Source: Liolophura sinensis (taxonomy: Eukaryota > Mollusca > Polyplacophora > Chitonida > Chitonidae). From it: a stretch of DNA of 64,000 bases. Positions within the stretch are counted from its first letter, which is position 1; the number at the start of each line of letters is the position of its first letter. Location: positions 75,358,028-75,422,027 of the forward strand of contig NC_088295.1 in NCBI RefSeq assembly GCF_032854445.1, read 5' to 3'. The notes below the pieces were generated by a model, which was not told the origin of the DNA, did no database searches, and saw nothing but the letters and a program-made list of their open reading frames with translations. A program made the position numbers and the translations under genes. This document shows, one piece after another, positions 1-9,599 of this stretch.

Positions 1-335
1 AGGTGGATAGATAAATAAATAAATATCCTAAATGACCCTAAATTTCGCCCACAAAAGTGCATTCTTAGAGGCAAGTGAATGTCACAAAATATTGTTTTTG
101 GTGATGAAGTTCACAATTTTTTAGTAATATATCATCCCATGTTCCAAATAAACTTCAAAAAACCTTTCTAAAATCAATATAACTCACAGGCAAGTTTTCA
201 TAGACGAAATTTATTGTCATTTAGCGTAAGTAAATAAATAAAATTAACTAACTGGTTAAACTAAATAAATTAATGACCGATATTGCTGTGGATTTACACA
301 GCCTCTGTTTATGAATGTGTGTTTGTTTTTTCCAG

Positions 336-871
336 ACAGTAGACGACGGGAAAAGCTATTTCAAACGTAAAATAGAATATATCACAAAACAGATTGAGAA
401 AATCCAACCAGTGCTACGAGAAAAATATGCCATGAAACAAGGTAATGAGGTTCTCATATGATACGCATGGTACAGATGCATAAAACAAGTAACACTCTAA
501 ACCATCTAAACTTCACCTTTGGACTATGTGTGTACAAATAGTGTATATAGCTGACCGTAAACCTACTGGTGTGGTAAAGACAAGGGAGATAATTCTGTTA
601 ACTATTTCATGAAAGGATTGCTTGTACGGTATCTTTCCTGTCCATGGATAATTTGATATTTTAAGTTTTCTGCAAAGCAAAAAAACTATGGCTTAACATT
701 ATAAAAGATTAAAGAAGAAAACGCGTAATTTTCTTTCCATTATCTACGACTGGTATCAAATTGAAATATTTAAACATTTCAATGTTTTCTGTTCTAGCGA
801 CTGTGGATATACTACAGGCCAAAGTTCAAGCTCAAGTTCAAGCTCAGATGTCAGGAGCTGCCAAGTCGTGA
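336..871 (+). CDS. PFDN5: Prefoldin subunit 5, last two coding exons (5' part lies left of the window)
   Basis: Prefoldin 5 is an alpha-type subunit of the hexameric cytosolic prefoldin co-chaperone, which passes unfolded actin and tubulin to the CCT chaperonin. Exon 336-441 follows a ttttttccag acceptor and ends at a GTAATG donor in phase 1. Exon 798-871 follows ttctag, completes the split codon and ends in TGA at 869-871. The first exon gives 35 residues with the motifs [19 protein letters not shown] and EKYAMKQ, close to the C-terminal helix of animal PFDN5 (remembered: DFFKRKIDFLTKQMEKIQP, EKHAMKQ). The second adds a short tail rich in Gln, Ala and Val. This is the C-terminal coiled-coil helix; the N-terminal helix and beta hairpin are missing because the gene runs off the left edge. 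The tail is shorter and more Gln/Ala-repetitive than in vertebrates. Splicing and phase are consistent. Confidence 0.9.
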
Positions 872-1600
872 GGATGTCAAATTTGAATTGTGCTGTTCCC
901 CAACAAAGTGTAACCATGTTTATAGTGCTACAGTCTGTCGGCTAGCTCATTGATAGAACTTTAGTCCTTAACAGGACTCCTGGAACAGTGTCTGGAGTTT
1001 TTGTTTTACAGTGACTGATGATGTCCTATCAGCATCTTTTGTACAGAGTTGACATGGAGAAGGAAAAACAACAAAAAATTGTCTCATCAAGATGACATAA
1101 TTTCTGGTTGATTTGAGTTGATTAACCATTGAAAATATTAGTCTTGTAAAGCCTTCTTGTTGTTTGGTGCTATTGCCTGCAACATGGGTAATGTATTGAT
1201 CACTGATACAGTCATCCATTATGTAAACAATAGAACTCAAAAGTAAACAGTTTCATTACTTGTATGTCTCTTGTAGTTTCATTGGCTAAATATATCTGTC
1301 CAGTCATCCAAACAAAATATGTTGTTCAGACAAGACGTTATGTCTTGAAGAGATCATTCTTTAGTTTCGAGCTTGAATTGCTCTTTGTTTTTCACACTGT
1401 AAAACCTGATAATTTTCATACTTCAGAAACGTTTTGTCATGCCAAAGCTTGAAAACATTTTGGTATGTTGTTTTCTAGTGTAGTGGTAATGAAAGAGACT
1501 AACACAAACATAATTTTATAAAGTCTCCATACCTTATTTTCTAAAAACAAGTAATCCTTTAAGAAATAAAGCTGGCAGTTAAACAAGAGAGGTAACTCTT
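872..1600 (+). other. PFDN5 3' UTR and flank
   Basis: No coding signal follows the PFDN5 stop. An AATAAA at 1565-1570 is a reasonable polyadenylation signal, which would give a 3' UTR of about 700 bases. The small open frames here lack codon or domain support. Confidence 0.4.
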
Positions 1601-1607
1601 CTTAGGC

Positions 1608-1862
1608 AAAGAGTTACCTCGCTGGTGGAAGTGGTTAAAGCACTGGCTGGGTGCAAGTGTCAAACCTTTGACCACTTAGGTCTAGTGTTCAAATCCAGTA
1701 CCCGTTGGCTTGGATCCAGCTTTAAGTCAGGAGGGTTGTTGTGTACCTGTTGAAGATGTATGGTTTACCTCAGGCATTCCGGTTTCCTACAACCATTAAC
1801 CTTGCCGCCGTCATATTAGTGAAAAGTCCTTGTACATTGAGCATAATCAAATGTATGTTACC
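1608..1862 (+). repeat. tRNA-derived SINE, old copy
   Basis: An RNA polymerase III A-box-like stretch (GTGGTTAAAGC) near 1629 and a B box (GTGTTCAAATCC) near 1685 mark a tRNA-derived head. The body ends in a block like TTGCCGCCGTCATATTAGTG, found also in the tails of other SINEs in the window. Many substitutions and no clear target duplication point to an old insertion. The head and middle resemble the copy at 55515-55725. Confidence 0.65.
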
Positions 1863-2597
1863 GGCAGATGAAGGGAACCTTCGTATTTGGTGTCCAAAGG
1901 AAAGTGACTGAACCTTGATAAATGAGGTCGTGTGCGTGAATCCAGCTTGTGTTTATGTGGTTATGTCTTATTCTGGAATATCGTCATATACCCGTGGAGA
2001 TCCAGTGGTGTAGCCTTATGAAATTGTCCTCAGCCACATATGAAAGGCTCTTGTTTAGAAGGTGTTATTATTGCTGAAACAATAAGGGCTCGATGTCACA
2101 AAGGAGATTTCATTGATTACTGGAATCGGGTGTATGATAATGGTTGGGTGCATTTCACTGGTAAATAGAAAGAAATTAAGAGGAAGTCTAAATATAATGA
2201 TTTGTAAAGTGAAATCGGTAGGACAACCCAATAGTCAGTTTTAAAACTTTTTCAAAATTTTGAAGTTGTTATTTTCAAGCCCTTGTTATCTTCAGGTCTT
2301 GAAGAGGGCATATATTTGAACTTCCAAATCACTCTTGGCTATGCACGCCAACTACTATCATCATTTTAGGAATGTTTCTATTTGATCATTCGTGATGGCT
2401 TCTACCAGATACCTGATTTGTTCTTAGTCCGAACGCCCAGTGCATGCCATCTAATCACAAAGACTTAGGAGCAATTTAACTTTCGGGATAACTTATTCCT
2501 CAAACTGGGAATATTATATACTTGTATTCTCAGCGCGAAAAGTGATTCAGTTTTCATGATTAATTTACATATACGCTTAATCTGAATGTTCCTCGAT
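1863..2597. other. Intergenic, nothing recognised
   Basis: AT-rich sequence with stops in all frames, no convincing splice-flanked frame and no recognisable repeat. Confidence 0.4.
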
Positions 2598-2770
2598 CTC
2601 GTGGGGCCTTTGGCGCAGCCTTAAGTTAGTAAAAGACCTATTTTTCTTTCACCACTGTGGAGTGCGGCGATGCTAGGCAGGCAGATTTCATCCCACCATA
2701 ATGCTGGCTGCCGTCATATAAATGAAATATTCTTGAGTACTGCTTAGAACACAAATCAAATCAAATAAAA
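2598..2770 (+). repeat. SINE 3' part
   Basis: The 3' half of the main SINE family: CACCATAATGCTGGCTGCCG, then AAATATTCTTGAGTAC, ending in a CAAATCAAATAAA tail. The tRNA head is degenerate and the copy diverged. Confidence 0.65.
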
Positions 2771-3745
2771 AAATAAAAATTAACTTCCCGATATAGACTA
2801 TGCTTTGAAAGTAAATCACCATGGTGTCATCACTTCTGAGTACAATATTATATGGCCTCATAGCGCAAATATATTACCGCGAAATGTCATCTAATAAACA
2901 GATTTAGTAGATGGCATTGACCGGTGCATGAAATAAAGCAAAGATTGTATTAAAATACAGAATGTAAAATAACTGGTATATTTTCCTCCAATAATAAAGG
3001 CAACATGTTTAAGAATGTCAACAGTATACAAAATAAAAAACACACATGCACGTAACAATTTTGAGTACTACCAGTGTATTTTTCTTTTAGGTTGATTGTG
3101 TGTTTAAAATTACCGTCGTTTTTCATGGCAAGAGAAAATCAGAGCCTGCAAACTACCGACGTTGACTTAGTATATATTATACTATCCGATTGGAGACGTT
3201 TTGATTTCCAGCACGGGAGTCTTGGATTCCCCATGCATGGCGGTTTTCTGACAAACCACAAATTAACGAGCAGCCTACAGCTCGTATTTCAGCTCGTTGA
3301 TGTACTGACGACCACATACGTCCACCAATGAAGTTCTATGGCCCGTTCATGTACCAAGAGTCATGAGAGTACTAACCAACAGCCAACACAAGAATACATA
3401 CCAAAAATTGTCTCGGAGTAATAAAATTTTAAGAAAGTCTAATAAATTTACCTTTCACCAAAAGAAAATATTTCTTATGAAGTAAGGAACAACAGAGCAT
3501 ACAACTACGTCCGAACATTGGAAATCAGTTGAAAGGAAATGTCGTAATTCTTGACTCGGGAGCGGTTGTTTTTTAACTTTACAGGGCCAGGGCCTACGTG
3601 CGTGCCCATTTCACATTCCCGGGTGTTTGTCTGTGTTCGCGTGTACACAGATCTTACACAACGAGTAACACACAACACTGATCATGCAGAATTCGTAGGG
3701 AAGCTGTGTTTTTTTTCTCGAGTAGTCCTATTTGGTAACTGTCTG
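2771..3745. other. Intergenic, nothing recognised
   Basis: Unique AT-rich DNA. Short open frames at 3074-3331 and 3551-3754 have no domain or splice support. Confidence 0.35.
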
Positions 3746-3867
3746 GTAGTGTAGGGCTATACTTACATCTATTCATGAGGTATAGGGTTGCATTGTGCTA
3801 TAGCAGAGCTTTGTATTTACGCGGTACGACTCAGCACAACTAACAGGGTGCCTTTTCTTTACCATAA

Positions 3868-4579
3868 GCCGCGTTTAGACTACAGCCGGGCCGGGCCCAT
3901 TTTAGCAGGGTCGCGCTTGATCAGGGCCGAGCCCCCTTGACAAGTACCGTTTACATTACACGCCTCGCTGGCGGGCCAAATCCATTATCACAAACAGGAA
4001 CGACAACTCAGGTTGAGTTGGGCTATTTATTTGTGGCACTCTTCAGACATTGGAGGTACAAACACTTTATTCAGCTGCGAAAATGGCGCTGCCAGTGGTT
4101 GCAAGTCGAATCCGCCCTTCTCTGCCAAGGATGCACTGATCTGCTCAAAAATCTTGTGGTTGTGACGAGCGCTCTCAAGTTGCGCCTGCACGTTTTCCTC
4201 GCCCCAAATAGCTAATAGCTGTTCTGTCTCCTCTTTTGTCCAAGTAGCGCCACGATTTGTTGACATATTTAAATTCTTATTGTTCGAAAAAAAGTGCGCC
4301 AATTGAAAAGCCGCAAGTGGAAGGTCAGAGGAAGTTGCCTTTAAGCATGCGCAGTTAAGTCCTCTGAGCGGGCCAGGCACGGTGACGCGTCTACACTACA
4401 CGTTTGTCTAGCCGAGCCGAGCTTCAGCTGGGTCGAGCCTACCTCTCGTTGAGGGGTTCGGCCCGGTCAAATCTGGCACGGTGCCGAGTACGCTTAACCC
4501 GTTTAGACTACCCAATTTTTTGCCGGGCCGTGCCCCATCAGGGCCGAGCCCGGTTGAAAAGCGGTAGTGTAAACGGGGC
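3868..4579 (-). mobile_element. PIF/Harbinger-like DNA transposon, non-autonomous, with a Myb/SANT frame
   Basis: The ends are inverted repeats: GCCGCGTTTAGACTAC at 3868 and, read on the minus strand, GCCCCGTTTACACTAC from 4579. Both continue into GC-rich inverted segments containing GGGCCGAGCCC. The flanks are TAA (3865-3867) and TTA (4580-4582), consistent with a TWA 3-bp target duplication bearing one change. Harbinger elements encode a DDE transposase and a Myb-like protein; only the Myb-like part is present, in about 710 bp. The element lies inside LINE copy A, so it is the younger of the two. A copy of another family with similar ends is the alternative. Confidence 0.65.
4027..4266 (-). 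CDS. Myb/SANT-like (trihelix) DNA-binding domain protein fragment of the Harbinger-like element
   Basis: The frame from the ATG at 4266 encodes 79 residues beginning MSTNRGATWTKEETEQLLAI, then a helix rich in Glu and Gln and the motif IFEQISASLAEKGGF. The spacing of WTKEET, the central helix, and the YEEIA/LAEKGF-like third helix fits Myb_DNA-bind_4-type domains, which partner the transposase in PIF/Harbinger elements and bind its terminal repeats. Only this one domain is present, about residues 7-50; the rest is short and could read through a lost intron. No transposase lies nearby, so the protein is either a leftover or a short DNA-binding protein of its own. Confidence 0.6.
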   Translation of the reverse strand: MSTNRGATWTKEETEQLLAIWGEENVQAQLESARHNHKIFEQISASLAEKGGFDLQPLAAPFSQLNKVFVPPMSEECHK

Positions 4580-5069
4580 TTATATAGACTAGTGCAGCCC
4601 CTAGGCATTCCTTCTCTTACATAACTGATCATATAATAACACTCTTGTCCGTCCACCAGTTGCGTAAGTACATAATCAAGCCGCCATGGAAGAACATGAT
4701 AACCCTGACTCTGTGGATGTTGTCGAAAGCAGGACGTTGGGTAAACGTCCACGAGAATTTTCTGTGGAGCTTAAGCACGCAGAGGAAAGAAATCCACACT
4801 GGTGTCCCAAATATCGGCAAGTTCGGCGAGTAACTATAATGCTGTAATATCGTCGGTGGGGGGACTAGCAGTTTTGATATAAGTCCTGCCCATGGACAAC
4901 CACAACAAAGTACTTCAAGCCGTGGCAAATTTTCTTACCCGTTTCCATAGGTTTTAGCCAGATTTACCCATCACCCCCACCCCCTTCGCGAGGAATCATT
5001 TAATCAGCATTCATCAATAAAATTGTTTCAGAAATCATGTTTTGCATACTTCTGATAGAGAAACTGAAT

Positions 5070-5235
5070 TTGTATGAAGTATTGTTCGAAACAAGGATTG
5101 AGACAAAGTTTTTGTGTTTCATGACATCACTTCCTGCCTCATCAGTGTGACTCCAGTGACCTTGGCATTGTTCAAGGTTTTTGTACACCACCAATCTCTT
5201 GGTTGCGGCATTGAACGTAGGGAGCGACACTTGCG
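5070..5235. repeat. Dispersed repeat of unknown family, copy 1
   Basis: The stretch from GTATTGTTCGAAACAAGG through CTTCCTGCCTCATCA and GTGACCTTGG is repeated with substitutions at 49565-49765; a shorter related piece lies near 32375-32465. No tRNA head or terminal repeats are visible. Confidence 0.5.
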
Positions 5236-5659
5236 CTGTATAAAGAATATATAGTTTTGAAGACGTCCTGCTGGAAAATTATTCCTTCATATAGAAGAGA
5301 ACGTGACGCATGCACAGTGTAGGCCTATATATTTTAGCATACCGGTGTGTCATATCGGGTATTCCAAGATATACCGTATTCAGCCTATATGACCATAAAA
5401 GTTCCAACTTGTAAATCAATTTCAAAAATCAAGGAATCAGAATTTTTATAATGTAGCGAGCACTGAAGAGTTGCCATTCAGACGCTTTGGAAACACGCAA
5501 GCCATGCACGCAGATCCACATCGCAGTTCCCAAATCTTTGACCACGCTAACGTGTACTTCATCTACTCCCCTTCTTGTATTTCAACACCGTTTTACCTTG
5601 TAATCCATATTTCTTGAAATGTCAACATAATTTAAGATAGGGAGATTTTTGATGATATC

Positions 5660-5910
5660 GGGGCCTCCGTGGCTCAGTCGGTTAAAGCGCTAGCGCAGCG
5701 TAATGACCCAGGAGTCTCTCACCAATGCGGTCGCTGTGAGTTCAAGTCCAGCTCATGCTGGCTTCCTCTCCGGCCGTACGTGGGAAGGTCTGCCAGCAAC
5801 CTGCGGATGGTCGTGGGTTTCCCCCGGGCTCTGCCCGGTTTCCACCCACCATAATGCTGGCCGCCGTCGTATAAGTGAAATATTCTTGAGTACGGCGTAA
5901 AACACCAATC

Positions 5911-5937
<27 letters not shown>
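5660..5937 (+). repeat. Full-length young tRNA-derived SINE with poly(A) and target duplication
   Basis: The head GGGGCCTCCGTGGCTCAGTC has an A box and the B box GAGTTCAAGTCC follows near 5738. The long interval between them suggests a Leu/Ser-type tRNA ancestor. The body includes CCAGCAACCTGCGGATGG and GGCCGCCGTCGTATAAGTG, and ends in AAAACACCAATC plus 27 A. It is flanked by a perfect 11-bp duplication TTGATGATATC (5649-5659 and 5938-5948). This is the best-preserved reference copy in the window. The 61- and 65-codon frames inside are not genes. Confidence 0.92.
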
Positions 5938-5942
<5 letters not shown>

Positions 5943-6405
5943 GATATCAAGAAATGGATTGATGGTATCATGAATTGGATTTCAGACAGGACTTATATCA
6001 ACGACTCACTGAATGATATCAGGAATACTGACCATTTATTTTTTGACAGGTTTAATTCAGTGGACATCATTAATACCTTGAATCGAATTCCTGATATACT
6101 GAATTAAATTCTTGATATTATTAAAGATGGCAGAGCCATTTGGCCAGATTTCATGCATTGCGCATGCCGATAACTAAGAGGATGGCGGACGTAATTTCAG
6201 CTGGGTCAACTGTTGACAGACTTAGCTTCAGACTTTAGCTACATGTATTTATGTGAGGTTCATCGCTTGTTTCTGGACAGTTCAAATGATGACTGGGAAG
6301 TTACCATCACTTGTATCTAGGAAGAAGTAATATTCACTAGGAACCACAGGACACTACTGTACTTCAATCCAGAATGCATGTAATAATATTGTTGTACTGT
6401 GCATG

Positions 6406-6413
6406 TATATAAG
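6406..6413 (+). promoter_or_regulatory. TATA box of the orphan histone H4 start
   Basis: TATATAAG lies 64 bases before the H4-like ATG at 6477, the spacing of compact histone promoters with short 5' UTRs. Confidence 0.45.
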
Positions 6414-6476
6414 GACAATTGTTATTCGAATGTGTTCGATATTTCTACTTGCTCAGCTCGATAGAAACCATCAAGG

Positions 6477-6506
6477 ATGTCTGGACGTGGCAAAGGAGGC
6501 AAAGGT
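6477..6506 (+). pseudogene. Histone H4 5' fragment (first ten codons only)
   Basis: ATG at 6477 in good context (ATCAAGG ATG) encodes MSGRGKGGKG, identical to the first ten residues of histone H4. H2A shares only the first nine, and codon ten (GGT, Gly) favours H4. Homology then stops: the following codons give QLNP and no histone fold follows. A TATA box stands at the expected distance upstream. This looks like a histone promoter and start cut off by rearrangement or a mobile element insertion. An exon 1 with a donor at AAAG|GTCAAC is less likely, as no second exon is visible nearby. Confidence 0.6.
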
Positions 6507-6830
6507 CAACTTAACCCCCTTTCTTGTACGGTCGTTTATTGAGAGTGCTTTTTATAGTGTTGTATATTTGATATTTTTTGGATTTATTTGTAATAGCTTT
6601 CGGTCTTGTAAATTCCAAATTAATAATACACGTTTGTTGCTTAGTATTGGGCTTTTTGACAGGAATTTTTTTTTTTTGGCTGATAAGCTGTCACACCTGA
6701 TATTAGAAATATAGTTAATCCATAGAAACAAATTTCTATAATTGATTGTATATATAGTAATATATAGTGTATATATTAATATATAGTGTATAATAGTAAT
6801 ATCATTAGTATTATTATATTATATAGTAGC
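6507..6830. other. AT-rich spacer
   Basis: Contains a run of TATATAGTA/TAATATATAGTGT simple repeat at about 6745-6830 and nothing coding. Confidence 0.4.
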
Positions 6831-8063
6831 ATAGGGCTATAAGTTGCTATACTTTAGGTATAGTGTACAATTGTGGGATAGGAAATCCTGTACTTACACT
6901 GTCTCTTCCACACCTAACAGAGCGCCTTTCGTCTTTTCTCCCTGGCTCGGAGCAGCTCCCGAGCATCTTCTGCTATTTATAACTGTCGTCTTGTAATAAC
7001 TCCCCTGTGCATACACCACTATAGTCATTAGTTACAGCCATGGATGACGCAGAAGGAGACGACATGGAAGTCGTGGAAACGCGATCCACTACAAAGCGAA
7101 CGCGTGATTTTTCAGCAGATAGAAGCTCCCAGGAAGGGAAGAAAGCAAAGCAGGTGGGTCAGAAGCAGGGAAATAACAATAACAATGTTGTAATTTCATC
7201 TATGGGGGGCTTACCCGTCACTGGGTGGAACCCAATTAAATTTGGTCAGACTTTACAAGCATATTCAGCAAGGTCTAGATGATGTAATGAAATGGAGCCG
7301 GGACTGGGGGTTTAAGTTTTCTTCTGTTAAAACAGAAGCTGTTGTGTTTACACGGCGCCATACTGGTAATGTTTGTCTGACCCTTAATAACTCGACTTTC
7401 TTCTTTTAAGTATCTCGGGGTTATATTCGATAATAGGCTTACTTGGGGTAGACATATTGATTATTTGATAGCAAGATGTGATAAAGTTCTAAATTTAACT
7501 ACTGCTATATCGCTCTCTCATCCGTACCAAACTTGATTATTGTTGTGAAGCCTATGATTCTGCTTGCATTGCGCTTAAAGAAAAATTAGAGTCTGTTCAG
7601 TGCTGAGGCATGCGCACCACACCACTTAACGTTCTACAGGTATTCTGTAACGAGTGGCCATTGTCTATCCGTCGGCGTCTGCGCACCCTCAAGTTCTTTT
7701 TCAGGCTCAAATGTTCGGTTAATAATGCTTCGTCTCGTTTGCTCGAACCTTCCTTTTATGACAACTTGCATGACTTAAATAGTTATGCTGAGTTACCATT
7801 TAGTTTGAGATCAAAGAACATATCTTCGTCTTTAGATTGTGATAATGTTGCTTTGCAGTCCTCCCGTGTTCCTGATTTCCCCACATGGAATCTAGAACCT
7901 CCCTATATTTCGACTACTCTGAACGATGATAGAAAAAAATCTGATAATCTGATAATGGCCTTCGGCATTTTACCTTAGCATTTGTTTTAAACCCTAAAAC
8001 GAACCGAAATAAGACTTTCCAGGCCCTGGCCAATTTTCTTAGCAGATGTCGTCGTTTTTAATA
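6830..8063 (+). mobile_element. LINE copy B, internally deleted (I-group type reverse transcriptase)
   Basis: The leader from about 6830 matches copy A. The ORF1 start at 7040 encodes MDDAEGDDMEVVETRSTTKR and runs to the region of GWNPIKFGQTL. The sequence then joins straight into the C-terminal part of a LINE ORF2: DVMKWSRDWGFKFS, KTEAVVFTRR, then FDNRLTWGRHIDYL, KLDYCCEAYDSA and PLSIRRRLRTLKFFFRL. It ends NKTFQALANFLSRCRRF-stop at about 8061. The catalytic part of reverse transcriptase, the endonuclease and most of the expected RNase H are gone, and the frame is interrupted. The order of C-terminal motifs fits I/Nimb/Jockey-group LINEs. Confidence 0.7.
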
Positions 8064-8740
8064 ATCCGTAGTATACAGAATATAACACTCATATGATTGT
8101 ATACATATAATTTGCCTGAGTATTATTAATTATATGAAGGTATATTTTGTAGTGTTAACATGGTTGGATCGGCCTATCTGTCGCTTTTATAGTGGTTGTT
8201 GTCGTTTTTTACCCATACAGAACTGATACGAGCTGACGCTTCAACTGTTTTTGTCCAGGTATTATCTATGTATACTGTTCAGCTCTTCCTATACCATACT
8301 CTGTGTTCCGTATATGTTATAACATCTTGAGTGTTCTGATGCCCACCTTTCCCAAAAATCTCTTTAACCCATGTACCTGCACCTCTTGTACTGTAAATAT
8401 GGATTGTATAACTACATTAAGTAATGGTCATCATAATGAATAATGACCCCTTACAAAAACTTATTTTTTTCTTTTAGTCATCAAGCCCAAAATTCGTCGG
8501 CTATAATGCTACAAATGTTACAAGCTACAATGTCCATAGCAGTAGTATTGAAATTTTTTTTTGTTCTAAATAATATACTCTTCCTTTATATATTATCCAG
8601 GTTAAAAGCACTTTCAATGACGCCAAGTTTTGGCGCTCATCGGCCCTTTGGGCCGGAAAAGCGCCAGTACAAATCAATCCCCCCCCCCCCCACAATGTGT
8701 CCATGTGAATACCAGTTTTGTATTATATATTTATATTAAG
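8064..8740 (+). repeat. Presumed 3' UTR of LINE copy B, with a strong hairpin
   Basis: The sequence after the LINE stop has no reading frame of interest. At about 8631-8665 two nested complementary arms form a hairpin (GGCGCT/AGCGCC outside, CGGCCC/GGGCCG inside, TTT loop), followed by a C10 tract at 8680-8689. A 3' hairpin is known in several LINE families as the element's recognition structure; whether this one belongs to copy B is inferred. Confidence 0.4.
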
Positions 8741-9010
8741 GTAAAAAATTATTGTATGATTTTACGTCCATATGCACATATGAAATAAGCTGCATGCACA
8801 TAACAGTATCGGTTAGGTATTACATAAATGTATTGATGTAAAGAATTATTGTATGATTCTATGTTCACAGGAACATGTGAATAAATTGTGGTATCAGTTA
8901 GGTATTACCTGTATATATTAAAGTGAAGAATTATTGTATGTTCATATGCGTATCAAGTCGGTATACACATGAATTAATTGTGTATTTTTATATACCAATA
9001 TGGTCTTATT
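8740..9010 (+). repeat. Short tandem repeat, about 85-95 bp unit, three copies
   Basis: The motif GAATTATTGTATG with flanking TTAGGTATTAC and CATATG stretches recurs at about 8745, 8840 and 8925. Units are diverged; no function is apparent. Confidence 0.5.
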
Positions 9011-9197
9011 TTTAACAATTAAGATGTAGGAATAAGTGTGTATTATTTTGTCATGCTAAATGCGTAAGACGTATTAATATTGATTTATTAGGTACCTTAT
9101 TGAAATCAGGACAAGCCTGGAGGCCTCGCCTTTTTTTGGGTTTGTTTAATAATCAGTAGTCCTCTTGTTACCATGTCTAATCAGACGGTGGTTTGAG

Positions 9198-9562
9198 TGA
9201 GTGAGTGAGTGCTTGGGGTTTAACGTCGTACTCAACAATTTTTCAGTCATATGACGACGAAGGAATCATTAGGGTGCATGTACGTCTAATGTGCCTCCTT
9301 GTTGCAGGACGGATTTCCACCGCTCTTTTATTTAGTGCTGCTTCACTGAGACGACTTACCGAAGGCAAGTAAGCTGCCCCGCCCGAGCCATTATACTGAT
9401 ACAGGTCAACCAGTCGTTGCACTATCCCCTTCATGCTGAACGCCAAGCGAGGAAGTTACAACTTCCTCTTTTAAAGTCTTAGGTGTGACTCGATCAAGGA
9501 TTGATCCTGGATCTACCGGTCCCGAAGCGGGCGCTCTACCAACTGTGCTATCCGGGCCGGTA
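9198..9562 (-). repeat. tRNA-derived SINE of a second family, minus strand, with target duplication
   Basis: On the minus strand the head reads TAGCACAGTTGGTAGAGCG with B box GGATCAATCC, like a real tRNA. The tail ends with TCATATGACTG, GAGTACGACGTTAAACCCC and (ACTC)n. The 13-bp duplication ACGGTGGTTTGAG flanks it at 9185-9197 and 9563-9575. The head, tail and GAGT-type end distinguish this family from the poly(A)/AAATA family at 5660. Confidence 0.85.
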
Positions 9563-9599
9563 ACGGTGGTTTGAGATTAGGTCACCACAGCGAACACAA

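Larger units (their letters stand above)
3750..4960 (+). mobile_element. LINE copy A, internally deleted, interrupted by a DNA transposon
   Basis: The leader at about 3750-3864 (TAGGGCTATA..., GGTATAG..., CTAACAGGGTGCCTTTT) resumes after the 3868-4579 insertion and leads to an ATG at about 4686. The encoded start (MEEHDNPDSVDVVESRT) aligns with that of copy B at 7040, as does the later stretch NAVISSVGGL (B: NVVISSMGGL). Soon after, the copy jumps to NKVLQAVANFLTRFHRF and a stop near 4953, which matches the end of copy B (NKTFQALANFLSRCRRF). It therefore holds the 5' UTR, an ORF1 N-terminus and the extreme ORF2 C-terminus, with reverse transcriptase absent. The parent is probably an I-group LINE, judged from copy B. 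Confidence 0.65.

Noticed and set aside
5660-5760. A tRNA gene at the SINE head
   Set aside because: The A and B boxes are present but the clover-leaf does not close and the sequence continues into the SINE body. The same holds for the heads at 9198 and 44239.
5669-5900. Two overlapping frames of 61 and 65 codons
   Set aside because: They lie entirely inside a SINE; similar frames recur in other copies (30457-30721).
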